This document shows, in pieces, positions 18,054 through 26,006 of a stretch of 64,000 bases of DNA (the first letter of the stretch is position 1; the number at the start of each line of letters is the position of its first letter). The stretch is from Ulvibacter antarcticus. GTDB lineage: Bacteria; Bacteroidota; Bacteroidia; Flavobacteriales; Flavobacteriaceae. Both the position numbers and the translations under genes were made by a program. Location of the stretch: positions 124,001-188,000 of the forward strand of contig NZ_REFC01000015.1 of NCBI RefSeq assembly GCF_003688405.1, given 5' to 3'. The notes below the pieces were generated by a model. The model was not told where the DNA came from, made no database searches, and saw nothing but the letters and a program-made list of their open reading frames with translations.

Positions 18054-19196
18054 ATGGATTTCAGTCTTTCCGAAGAACACCTAATGATACGCGATGCGGC
18101 ACGTGATTTCGCAAAAAACGAATTGCTACCCGGCGTTATCGAACGCGATAATCTACAGAAATTCCCAACCGAACAGGTTAAAAAAATGGGGGAACTTGGA
18201 TTTCTTGGTATGATGGTTGACCCAAAATACGGCGGTGGCGGAATGGACACCATATCTTATGTGATTGTGATGGAAGAATTGAGCAAGGTTGATGCCTCCT
18301 GCTCTGTAGTTGTATCGGTGAACAACTCATTAGTATGCTACGGACTTGAAGCTTATGGAAACGAAGCGCAAAAACAAAAATACCTAACCAAATTAGCTAC
18401 CGGACAATCAATTGGGGCGTTCTGTCTTAGTGAGCCGGAAGCCGGCAGTGACGCCACTTCACAACGCACAACAGCAATCGATAAAGGAGATCACTACATT
18501 CTAAACGGAACCAAAAACTGGATTACAAACGGGGGAACGGCAGACTTTTATTTGGTGATAGCTCAAACACATAAAGAGAAAAAACATAAAGGAATCAACG
18601 CCTTTATCGTTGAAAAAGGATGGGAAGGCTTCGAAATTGGACCTAAAGAAGACAAATTAGGAATTCGCGGTAGTGATACACACACCTTGAATTTCAACGA
18701 TGTCAAAGTTCCTAAGGAGAATAGAATTGGCGAAGATGGCTTCGGATTCAAATTCGCAATGAAAACCCTTGCCGGCGGTCGAATTGGCATCGCTGCTCAA
18801 GCCCTTGGAATTGCAGCGGGAGCTTACGATCTTGCACGTGAATACAGTAAAGTACGTAAGACTTTTGGTACCGAAATCTGCAACCATCAGGCGATTGCTT
18901 TTAAATTGGCCGATATGCACGTAGAGATTGAAGCAGCGAGACATCTAGTGATGAAAGCGGCTTGGGACAAGGACCAAGGGAACGACTACACCATGAGTGG
19001 TGCTATGGCAAAATTATATGCTTCACAAGTGGCGATGGATACTTCAGTTGAAGCTGTACAGATCCACGGTGGAAACGGTTTCGTTAAAGAATACCATGTA
19101 GAACGTATGATGCGTGACGCGAAAATCACTCAGATCTACGAAGGGACTTCAGAAATCCAAAAGATTGTAATCTCAAGAGGATTATTGAGGGATTAA
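18054..19196 (+). CDS. Acyl-CoA dehydrogenase
   Basis: FAD enzyme that introduces the alpha-beta double bond into acyl-CoA in fatty-acid or branched-chain amino-acid breakdown, passing electrons to electron-transfer flavoprotein. The 380-residue product is standard for the short/branched-chain type. Seen: the FAD motif FCLSEPEAGSDA near 123, NGTKNWITNGG near 150, the GRIGIAAQALGIAAGAYDLA segment near 240, GGNGFVKEYHVERMMRDAKI near 340, and the catalytic Glu in IYEGTSEIQ (about residue 363). Substrate range is not readable from the sequence. It has its own promoter, and a terminator follows about 200 bases downstream. Confidence 0.95.
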   Translation: MDFSLSEEHLMIRDAARDFAKNELLPGVIERDNLQKFPTEQVKKMGELGFLGMMVDPKYGGGGMDTISYVIVMEELSKVDASCSVVVSVNNSLVCYGLEAYGNEAQKQKYLTKLATGQSIGAFCLSEPEAGSDATSQRTTAIDKGDHYILNGTKNWITNGGTADFYLVIAQTHKEKKHKGINAFIVEKGWEGFEIGPKEDKLGIRGSDTHTLNFNDVKVPKENRIGEDGFGFKFAMKTLAGGRIGIAAQALGIAAGAYDLAREYSKVRKTFGTEICNHQAIAFKLADMHVEIEAARHLVMKAAWDKDQGNDYTMSGAMAKLYASQVAMDTSVEAVQIHGGNGFVKEYHVERMMRDAKITQIYEGTSEIQKIVISRGLLRD

Positions 19197-19267
19197 TTCT
19201 GTTCAATATTTGTCATAAAGAATGACTTGAAAAACTATCCCCATGGGTTGTATTCGTTCCTAATTGA

Positions 19268-19356
19268 ACAAAACATCCCCCTAACCCCCTTAGAAGGGGG
19301 AACAATTATTACTCTTTCCCTTTGGAGGGAAGGCTGGGAAGGGATGTTTGATCGAA
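19268..19356. repeat. Dispersed inverted-repeat element (CATCCCCCTAACCCCC type)
   Basis: A palindromic intergenic element. AAACATCCC at the left end pairs with GGGATGTTT at the right end, and inner arms such as CCCCCTT/AAGGGGG and TTCCCT/AGGGAA form further hairpins. The sequence resembles a repeat commonly scattered between genes in flavobacterial chromosomes. No coding frame. Confidence 0.65.
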
Positions 19357-19402
19357 TAATTAACTAAATTTCATTTAGTCTCAAAAACATAAATTATTTA
19401 TA

Positions 19403-19429
19403 AATCCGGCCATTTGGTCGGATTTTTTT
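19403..19429 (+). terminator. Rho-independent terminator
   Basis: AAATCCGGCC and GGTCGGATTT form a stem around ATTT, followed by a T run. It would stop the acyl-CoA dehydrogenase transcript after it passes the upstream repeat. Confidence 0.75.
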
Positions 19430-19432
19430 ATT

Positions 19433-19562
19433 TGGGCGACCCATGAAGTAGTCATGTATTGAGTTTTGCTCTACTTTAAGGCACTTCATGACCGCGCTAT
19501 CCACTTTTACGCCGCCCCGCCTTCGGACGGGTTCGGGGTAACCGCTACTATCGCTTTCGCAA
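19433..19562 (-). repeat. Dispersed structured repeat, copy B
   Basis: On the minus strand this has the same three blocks as copy A: AGCGATAGTAGCGGTTACC, then AAAGTGGATAGCGCGGTC, then GGTCGCCC. A hairpin between the last two blocks uses ATGAAGT/ACTTCAT arms, different from copy A. The GC-rich start (CCCGAACCCGTCCGAAGGCGGGGC) stands out from the AT-rich surroundings. Together with the element at 19268 it fills the 516-base gap before the ATPase module. Confidence 0.7.
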
Positions 19563-19712
19563 ATTTTCATTATTCAACTTAATCGTAACAAAAAACGATC
19601 ACATGAGACTAATAAATCAAAGCTTTTGAAATTTGGGTTTCCAAACTCATTTTTTTTGCCGAAATTGAAACTCCAAAAAAAATATTCATTCAACCTATAA
19701 ACAGAACAAGCT

Positions 19713-21053
19713 ATGTCTGATGATTTCGACTTATTAGAAACCGATTCCTCCTCCAAACAAGAAAAAGTAGATGTTAACTGGGGTAAAGCTGTAGACCAGA
19801 TGAAGTCAAAGCTGGCGCAGGAAGACGATCCGGAAGTGCGTCAAAAAATATTGAATGCAACTCTCGATGATGTTGTAGGTATGGCCGAAAAAGATAGATC
19901 TTCCTTATTGGACGCTATAAAAGACCTTACTGATTACCAGGATGAAGTTGGAATCATATTCGAAAAATTCTCAACGCTGAATGCTGCAGAGCAAAAAATA
20001 ATCGATTCAGCTCAAAAAGAACTTGAAAAAGAGAAGCGGGAACTGGAAGAGGCCGAAGCGGTTAAAGATAGCTGGTGGAACAACCTTTGGGGACGTAAAG
20101 CACGAATCCGTAAAAATATCGCCGAACTTGCCGAAGCACAGAAAGTAAGAGACGGTGCCGATATGAAGGCGAAGGCGATGTTTCAGGAACGAATCGAGAG
20201 TGCAGATGTACAAACGCTACTAAATGAACTTTCATTTAAGAGTCAGGCGGCAGTAACGCGCTTGAAGAATCGTGAGGTTGAAATTAAAGAAGTTGAAGAT
20301 AAATTACAGGTGGCCATTGTTGAGGCGAGTAAAAATCACACAAAGGCGCTTGAAAAGAAAAAAGAAACTGAAGACAGTTTAGAGCAACAATACGCTTTAC
20401 TAAAACAAGCAAGACAAGAACTGGAAGAAATATCCGACAAGCAATCAACGGATTATTCCGAAGCGATTGGAAAAATCACTACTATCGAACAGAAAGTTGA
20501 GGAGTTAGAAGGTTTAAAGAACGCCTATACCACACTTGCTGCCAGTAAGGATAGTTTTGTTCATAAGCACAACCTTACAATCAAAGTACTTACTTCTTTA
20601 AGAAGCAACCTACAAACACATAGGGCCAAACTTAAGAGTGATACCGACGAGCGCTTAAAATACTATGATGGTTATGTGGTAGCATTAAAAGCAAGAACCG
20701 ATCAGGAATTTGCAGCTATACTTGAACATTTAGGTATTAAAACCGACGAACATATTGGACAGACGTTAGCGGCTATGCATACTGCTAGCGCAAAGGCGAG
20801 ACAGGAAATGATGGATAATATTCCGGTACACGAAAAAGTGATGCAAGGAGTTTATGGAAGTTATGCTGAATCTTTGCAGGAAATCCGTGAAAAGGATAAG
20901 GAAATTCAGAAAAACTTTGCAGACCGATATGGTATTGACATGAAAGAGATCTTTGAAGAATATTATGCCACTGACGGCGGCGCTCCTAAAAAGGAAGAAG
21001 GAGAAGCTCCTAAATCGCCAAAACCAGCTGCGGAGGATGATCTTTTAGGGTAA
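19713..21053 (+). CDS. Coiled-coil protein of unknown function, first gene of the AAA+ module
   Basis: A 446-residue acidic, soluble protein with no signal peptide or membrane helix. A short N-terminal segment begins MSDDFDLLETDSSS. Residues about 75-310 are rich in Glu, Lys, Gln and Ala with heptad-like spacing, so a long coiled coil is likely, broken by VKDSWWNNLWGRKARI near 120. The C-terminal part (about 310-420) looks helical and globular (YDGYVVALKARTDQEF, IPVHEKVMQGVYGSYAESLQEI), ending in a disordered Lys/Pro/Glu-rich tail DDLLG. It is loosely like TelA-type or so-called microtubule-binding coiled-coil proteins, but I saw no diagnostic TelA motif. It leads a six-gene plus-strand cluster. 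Function unknown. Confidence 0.85.
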   Translation: MSDDFDLLETDSSSKQEKVDVNWGKAVDQMKSKLAQEDDPEVRQKILNATLDDVVGMAEKDRSSLLDAIKDLTDYQDEVGIIFEKFSTLNAAEQKIIDSAQKELEKEKRELEEAEAVKDSWWNNLWGRKARIRKNIAELAEAQKVRDGADMKAKAMFQERIESADVQTLLNELSFKSQAAVTRLKNREVEIKEVEDKLQVAIVEASKNHTKALEKKKETEDSLEQQYALLKQARQELEEISDKQSTDYSEAIGKITTIEQKVEELEGLKNAYTTLAASKDSFVHKHNLTIKVLTSLRSNLQTHRAKLKSDTDERLKYYDGYVVALKARTDQEFAAILEHLGIKTDEHIGQTLAAMHTASAKARQEMMDNIPVHEKVMQGVYGSYAESLQEIREKDKEIQKNFADRYGIDMKEIFEEYYATDGGAPKKEEGEAPKSPKPAAEDDLLG

Positions 21054-21055
21054 AA

Positions 21056-21082
21056 TGTAGGTCTCGACTGCGCCCGACCGGA
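21056..21082. repeat. Short dispersed repeat fragment (CTCGACTGCGC)
   Basis: GTCTCGACTGCGCCCGACCGGA resembles TTCTCGACTGCGCTCGAACAGA at 48116-48139. Both lie just after stop codons. It occupies most of the gap before the next module gene. Confidence 0.45.
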
Positions 21083-21108
21083 TAAGAAAATAATCTTTAA
21101 ATCTAAAA

Positions 21109-22161
21109 ATGTCTATTAATCACATCGTTACACCTCTAGACAGTGCTGTTCTGGAAACCAAGGAACAGTATAAGGTGTATTTCAAGATCGTTAATCACGC
21201 ATTCAGTGAGTTGGTTGCCAAGATCTCTCAACATGATATCTGTACTGAGATGGAAGCTACATTTCTAGAGCAATATTGTGAGTTATTTATATATTCACTA
21301 GAGGCTTTCAGAGTTAAGTATTTGTTTGATGACGAAGAAAAAATGAAGGTAGATCTTACCGAATCCGGGTATCCAAATTATTTGGAATTCCGTTACCTTC
21401 TCAATGACCTTGAGCTTAAAAATGAACATATTAGTAAACTTCCGAAGGTAAAAGAACTAAAAATAGAGTTTCTTGAAACTTTAATAAAGGATAAAGAACC
21501 CATCTCCGAGCGGAAATTACATCAGGCGGCTTCCATTGTGTATTACAATTCGGTAGAACAGAGGTTTATTTTTAAGCGTTTTGTTCAAGGAAAGATCATC
21601 GCTAATCCAACTTCTTCAGAAGCCGAATTTCTTGTGAGTTGGTCTTTTTATGATGTTACTTACAACCGACCATTTATCTGTTTTATGTATTTCGATCTCC
21701 ACAAAACAACGCTTTCAGAATATACCCACGAGATCTACAATCTACTGGAATCGGTAGCCGATAGAGACATGGATCTGGATATGATGGCGTATGCCGTAGA
21801 TAAAAAGTTGCCGAAAGTCCTTCCGAAGCGATTCAAAAAAATAGACTTTGGACCCTTTCACAATGTATTTGCCAAGGATGAATTGGAGATTACACACGTA
21901 ATTCTAAAAGCTATTATCGATAAGAATCTCGACCTATCAGCATTTGCATTATCCTTGAAAATTGATAGTATTTCATCAAAAGGAGATTTTTCGGAAGGGA
22001 ACATTTTCAATAAACAACAGCTACAGATCTGGGAGGCTGCCAAGCCTGAAAAATACTTGTTCACTACACATCGAGTAATGCAAACCTTGTATGACCAGAT
22101 TCCGGAAACAGTGAATGCTCTTACACAGCAACCCATTGAAATTGCCGATTTAAAACTATAA
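21109..22161 (+). CDS. Protein of unknown function, second gene of the AAA+ module
   Basis: A 350-residue soluble protein without signal peptide, membrane helix or recognised catalytic motif. The composition and pattern suggest a mostly helical protein with a beta-rich middle (about 165-205: FLVSWSFYDVTYNRPFICFMYFDL). The start is the only ATG close to the preceding gene, 56 bases after its stop. The next gene, the ATPase, begins 4 bases after this stop (22161 to 22165), so the two are almost surely translated together. It could be an adaptor or regulator of the ATPase; that is inference from position only. Confidence 0.8.
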   Translation: MSINHIVTPLDSAVLETKEQYKVYFKIVNHAFSELVAKISQHDICTEMEATFLEQYCELFIYSLEAFRVKYLFDDEEKMKVDLTESGYPNYLEFRYLLNDLELKNEHISKLPKVKELKIEFLETLIKDKEPISERKLHQAASIVYYNSVEQRFIFKRFVQGKIIANPTSSEAEFLVSWSFYDVTYNRPFICFMYFDLHKTTLSEYTHEIYNLLESVADRDMDLDMMAYAVDKKLPKVLPKRFKKIDFGPFHNVFAKDELEITHVILKAIIDKNLDLSAFALSLKIDSISSKGDFSEGNIFNKQQLQIWEAAKPEKYLFTTHRVMQTLYDQIPETVNALTQQPIEIADLKL

Positions 22162-22164
22162 AAA

Positions 22165-24129
22165 ATGGAACACAACAGTACCTTTCCTATAAAATTATCT
22201 GAACTCCATGCATTGCGTGAGGAAGCCACTTCTTATTTAAAAGGTGTACAATGGGAACAGGGAAACAAGGCACGGAGCCGTGATAAAGACCAAAAAGACA
22301 GCTCCATCCTACTCTATCTTTCAAAAGCTAACGGAACTGCCTCCAGCAATCTGACTTCAGTTTCAAAAACCATATTGTCGTTGAAAAAACGATTATTACC
22401 CGACTCGGTAGCAATCCCTTTACATTTAAACAAAGCACTTTATTCGCTTCAGGAAGGATTGACCCTTGGAATTTGGCTGAAGGATAGCTATTACGATGCT
22501 TCCGGGCTTTCCAGTCTCAACGAGCGCAAATCAACATTGGATGTTGCACAACGACGTGAATTTGATTCAAAAATGCAGACGTCGACTGCTTTTATGCTCT
22601 TCGGAATTGCCTACCGTATTCTTTACGATCTAAAGGATGATGCATCGGACGATCTTAGTGTGATGAAACAAAAATTCGCAGGTATTCCTGAAGTTTCTTT
22701 GATGTCACCACTTAAAGGAATTTCATGCACGCTTTTCTATTACGATAAATATTTAAGTCATCCGGAAATAATCACTTCCGATATAGACGTGGTAAACTTC
22801 ACTGTAGTCTTTTTTGAAGCCATGATTAGCGAAATTCAGCAGCGGATTGGCTCGTTGGAGTACACATCAACCATTACAGACCGTACTTATAAACTTGAAA
22901 AAAGTGAATTTGCGGTTTCAGGATGGGAGAATGTGTTTGAAGGAACCGCTAAAAGTGTTGAGTTCAATAAAGTAGAATTTGAAGAAATCGTGGGAAACCG
23001 GGATGCTAAACACTTTGCAAGACGACTTACCGAACGTATGATGAGTTACGATTTTGAAGCCAAGAAGAATCCGTTTCAGGAACTTGGGGGTTTCATGCCG
23101 GTGTTTATGGGCTACGGAATTCCAGGAACAGGAAAAAGTATGTTGATTGCTGCTATTGCAACCCGACTCAAAAAACATTGTGAGGAACTTGAAATTCCTT
23201 TTCTATTTCATCCTATGCCGGACACCTTGATTTCAACCTTTCAGGGAGGATCGGCCGAAAAGATGGTGCAATGGATGAAACCACTACAGGATCCTAATAA
23301 ACTAATCTTCGCACCTATTGACGATGCCGAGAATAATCTTCAGGAACGAACCGCTCAAGGAGTTTCTGCTGGTGTAAAAGAAGTTATTGGAGTATTTCTA
23401 AGATATACCGAAGGTGCCTATGCAATTAATTATGGAAACAGCTCAATAGGTCTATTTACCAATCTACCCGAAATGCTTGATAAAGCCGTGATTTCGCGGG
23501 TCCAAGGGCGCTTTAAAATAGATGGAGCCCGCACTATTCCCGATTTTATTGATCAGGATTATTTATGGTGGAGAAAATTGGACAAAACCATGCCCGATTT
23601 TGTGAATATGAAAAACCCAAATGATTATAAATTTCTAAGTGAGCAGGGTTTAGCCAAGAATTTAGGTGAGATACTGAACATGACTGATAAGCCTTCCGAA
23701 GAGAAAATACTGAGTATATATGAAGAAACGGAAGCAAAACATAACAGCACCGAGCATTTGTTCTATGCCGAATTGTATAAAAATATACAGAAATCATTTC
23801 CGTTTTTCTCCTCAAGAGACATACGTAATATCCAATCTGCCGTTTCCCTTCGATTGACAGATTTTAATCTACCTGAAGATTGGTTCCAGGATGCTAATCT
23901 GTATTTTAAAAAGGATTACGAAACTAAATTTGGTATGCTTCAGGAATTGATGAAACAAAATATGAAAGGTTTAAACTTTTCAGATATCCGAAGACAAGAA
24001 GTGATTCGGTATTTGGATAATGTTGCGACTATTGCGGACACCGATTTTAAACGAAAAGTAGATGCCAGAGTACATGATATGAACGTACAAATGGAAGCAC
24101 GACGCATGTTCGATGAGCCTGGAAATTAA
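22165..24129 (+). CDS. AAA+ family ATPase, core of the unknown module
   Basis: A 654-residue protein with a single classic-AAA ATPase domain in the middle. The Walker A motif GIPGTGKS is at residues 318-325, a Walker B variant IFAPIDDAE at about 382-389 (Asp386, Asp387, Glu389), and a second region of homology TNLPEMLDKAVISRVQGRF near 433-451 with candidate arginine fingers. The N-terminal 300 residues are helical and unlike any domain I know; they probably bind substrate or partner. The C-terminal 180 residues are also helical. No membrane segment or protease site (no HEXXH), so it is not FtsH. It probably acts as a ring-shaped remodelling or unfolding motor. It is translationally coupled to the gene before it. 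Confidence 0.9.
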   Translation: MEHNSTFPIKLSELHALREEATSYLKGVQWEQGNKARSRDKDQKDSSILLYLSKANGTASSNLTSVSKTILSLKKRLLPDSVAIPLHLNKALYSLQEGLTLGIWLKDSYYDASGLSSLNERKSTLDVAQRREFDSKMQTSTAFMLFGIAYRILYDLKDDASDDLSVMKQKFAGIPEVSLMSPLKGISCTLFYYDKYLSHPEIITSDIDVVNFTVVFFEAMISEIQQRIGSLEYTSTITDRTYKLEKSEFAVSGWENVFEGTAKSVEFNKVEFEEIVGNRDAKHFARRLTERMMSYDFEAKKNPFQELGGFMPVFMGYGIPGTGKSMLIAAIATRLKKHCEELEIPFLFHPMPDTLISTFQGGSAEKMVQWMKPLQDPNKLIFAPIDDAENNLQERTAQGVSAGVKEVIGVFLRYTEGAYAINYGNSSIGLFTNLPEMLDKAVISRVQGRFKIDGARTIPDFIDQDYLWWRKLDKTMPDFVNMKNPNDYKFLSEQGLAKNLGEILNMTDKPSEEKILSIYEETEAKHNSTEHLFYAELYKNIQKSFPFFSSRDIRNIQSAVSLRLTDFNLPEDWFQDANLYFKKDYETKFGMLQELMKQNMKGLNFSDIRRQEVIRYLDNVATIADTDFKRKVDARVHDMNVQMEARRMFDEPGN

Positions 24130-24140
24130 ATGTAATAAAT

Positions 24141-24162
24141 GAGATTCCTGCTTTCGCAGGAA
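24141..24162. repeat. Short palindrome, dispersed-repeat type
   Basis: GATTCCTGC-TTTC-GCAGGAA forms a compact hairpin of the kind often found between flavobacterial genes. It lies between the ATPase stop and the next start and argues against the ATG at 24139, which would place the palindrome inside the protein. Confidence 0.5.
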
Positions 24163-24168
24163 GTAAAG

Positions 24169-25419
24169 ATGGACAAACTTAAAGCAGCAGGATTATTTGG
24201 AGGTGAGTTGGTAAAACTCACAGGATCGTTGGCTAGACGCTACAACGACTGTCTTGCTATGTTTGGTGTTTCACCTACTTCGCTTATTAGTTTTTCGATC
24301 GATGCTATGGGTTGGAGTCCTGAAATCGCGGAGGAAAAGGGAGATAATTACTATTTAAATATTGGAGAAGCAAACAGCAATGCTATTATTATTTCTCCAA
24401 ATCAGATGGGGAAACCGGCGCATATGCCATCACACAGTTTTGACCGTGATTTGATGAATGCTGTATTTGTAGCTTATGAAAAACCCATTCGGGATATTAC
24501 AAAAGATTCGGCTATCTGTCTGAATTTGGATCAAAACATAGATGCATTTTATGAATGTTTCGACCTTTTGCAATATGATACCGTGACAGTCACCTTCAGA
24601 CTTTTAAATGATCTGGAAAAGCGACAAGATGAACAACTGGATCTGATTAAAAAATTTGATGAAGGAAATGCTTTTATGGATCGTGAGGTACATGCTAAAA
24701 TATTGACTTCCGCAAAAACCTATGGCGATCTTAGAACAAGAAAGCTAAGATTGGAACCGCTTCCTGTACGAGTAAAATCCTTTTATACCAGAGCATTTGG
24801 AGGTGTTTTTATTCTGAAGGACTTTATAAAAGACATCATGATCTTCGAATCGAAAGAAGAATTTGACAAAGCCATTAAAAACATTTCTTTTGAAGGTTTG
24901 TTATTTCATAAGGACCACGATGAATTGATCGAAACCTTGGTAAGTCACCTTATCCTGGAAAAGGACCTAAAAAAATCGCTGAAAACACCTAGATATGAAC
25001 GTATAAAGAAGCACATTTTTTCAGAATATGTAAAAAACCCTGCGCATTCGTTCAAAGAAATACTTGATAGTCACTTTCTATTCGTAAAGTATCTGAACGA
25101 GCTTGATGTAGCCATTCAGAAGAAAATAAACGGGGTGGAATTGTACTTTCAAAAACGAATCATTGACAAGAACATAAAACAAGAAGACTATATTGACAAA
25201 GCTTACAGTAAGGCCTTCTATGAACCTCATTCTTCACTAGATGAGGAACAAAAGGAATTGATTTATAAACTGCTCACCAAGATATCACCTATCGACCCTG
25301 TTCACTCTTATTGGTATGACAAAGCAACATTCTATAAGAACTTTAAAAGCTGGGAGGAAACCTATAAAGATTGGGTAATTGATCGTATCTTGGAAGAGAA
25401 CAAAAAGCACGACCTATGA
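24169..25419 (+). CDS. Protein of unknown function, fourth gene of the AAA+ module
   Basis: A soluble protein of about 416 residues. I chose ATG 24169 (MDKLKAAGLFGGELVKL) rather than 24139, because the extra residues are encoded by a palindromic repeat and the A/G-rich AGGAAGTAAAG precedes 24169. No signal peptide, membrane helix or catalytic motif recognised. The N-terminal third has mixed character (SISFSIDAMGWSPEI-like, NYYLNIGEANSNAIIISPNQ), then an extended, highly charged helical region to the end. Its stop overlaps the next start by 4 bases (25416-25419). It may work with the ATPase as partner or substrate adaptor; nothing in the sequence names a function. Confidence 0.82.
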   Translation: MDKLKAAGLFGGELVKLTGSLARRYNDCLAMFGVSPTSLISFSIDAMGWSPEIAEEKGDNYYLNIGEANSNAIIISPNQMGKPAHMPSHSFDRDLMNAVFVAYEKPIRDITKDSAICLNLDQNIDAFYECFDLLQYDTVTVTFRLLNDLEKRQDEQLDLIKKFDEGNAFMDREVHAKILTSAKTYGDLRTRKLRLEPLPVRVKSFYTRAFGGVFILKDFIKDIMIFESKEEFDKAIKNISFEGLLFHKDHDELIETLVSHLILEKDLKKSLKTPRYERIKKHIFSEYVKNPAHSFKEILDSHFLFVKYLNELDVAIQKKINGVELYFQKRIIDKNIKQEDYIDKAYSKAFYEPHSSLDEEQKELIYKLLTKISPIDPVHSYWYDKATFYKNFKSWEETYKDWVIDRILEENKKHDL

Positions 25420-25937
25420 CACTGGAAATCACCGTATTTATACTCGCAATCCTTTTTGGAATTATATTTTACTGGAGTGAAGCCAAAAGTAACAGGCTCT
25501 ATCGGTTTTTTAATAAACTAACACATTCGAAAGAGCTTCAGATGAAACCGGAGAATAAAAAGGGTTTTATTCATAAGCAACCATTTTTATTGAGATTAGT
25601 ATGGGTAACACTCTTGTTTGTACTAGCCGGAGTAATTGTGAGTGTAGCAACACCTATCAATGCCTTTTATGTGCAGTATTTCGTCACCGCCATTGCCGGA
25701 ACATTAATTGGATCGTATATCGCTTCAGTATTTCTATTTGCACGTGATAGTACTAAAAAGGAAAATCTTGAAAAGGCATTTAAAAAAGGAAAAGACTTTG
25801 TAGAAGATGTTTCCGAAGATATCAGAGAAAATTTTGAAGCAGAGAATAAAGAAGTAGAAAACACAATTCCGGAGCCTGAAGCGGAGCCAAAAAAATCTGC
25901 TCGAGATCGTTTGAAAGATAAGGGGATGATAAAGTAG
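25416..25937 (+). CDS. Small membrane protein of the AAA+ module
   Basis: 173 residues. An N-terminal membrane helix (about 4-20, VFILAILFGIIFYW), a short basic stretch, two further helices (about 58-78 and 86-106, LLRLVWVTLLFVLAGVIVSV and YFVTAIAGTLIGSYIASVFLF), then a charged, acidic/lysine C-terminal tail (about 110-173) likely in the cytosol. The start overlaps the preceding stop (ATGA), showing tight coupling. It may anchor the soluble module proteins to the inner membrane. The stop codon is the first base pair of a 7-base tandem repeat. Confidence 0.82.
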   Translation: MTLEITVFILAILFGIIFYWSEAKSNRLYRFFNKLTHSKELQMKPENKKGFIHKQPFLLRLVWVTLLFVLAGVIVSVATPINAFYVQYFVTAIAGTLIGSYIASVFLFARDSTKKENLEKAFKKGKDFVEDVSEDIRENFEAENKEVENTIPEPEAEPKKSARDRLKDKGMIK

Positions 25938-25973
25938 CTGGGAGCTGGGAGCTGGGAGCTGGGAGCTGGGAGC
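25936..25973. repeat. Tandem heptanucleotide repeat (AGCTGGG)x5
   Basis: Five perfect copies of AGCTGGG plus a partial sixth (AGC), beginning in the stop codon of the small membrane protein gene and ending 33 bases before the next start. The unit is not a multiple of three and would be prone to slippage, but it lies outside coding sequence apart from the stop. Confidence 0.95.
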
Positions 25974-26006
25974 AAAAATAAAAACAATAAATTGTAACAT
26001 ACTAAT

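Noticed and set aside
19433-19562. rRNA or tmRNA fragment because of high GC
   Set aside because: No rRNA or tmRNA signature; the blocks repeat at 12.7 kb, so it is a dispersed repeat.
19713-21053. Tellurite-resistance protein TelA or eukaryote-type microtubule-binding protein
   Set aside because: Only the coiled-coil composition is similar; no diagnostic motif was seen and no Ter genes are nearby.
22165-24129. FtsH-like membrane protease or Clp-type protease partner
   Set aside because: No membrane helix at the N-terminus, no HEXXH zinc site, and no protease gene beside it.
24139-24168. Extended start (MRFLLSQEVK) for the fourth module gene
   Set aside because: These codons are made of a palindromic repeat; ATG 24169 has better context and a sensible N-terminus.
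25936-25973. CRISPR-like repeats
   Set aside because: Units are directly adjacent, 7 bases long, without spacers or cas genes; a simple tandem repeat.
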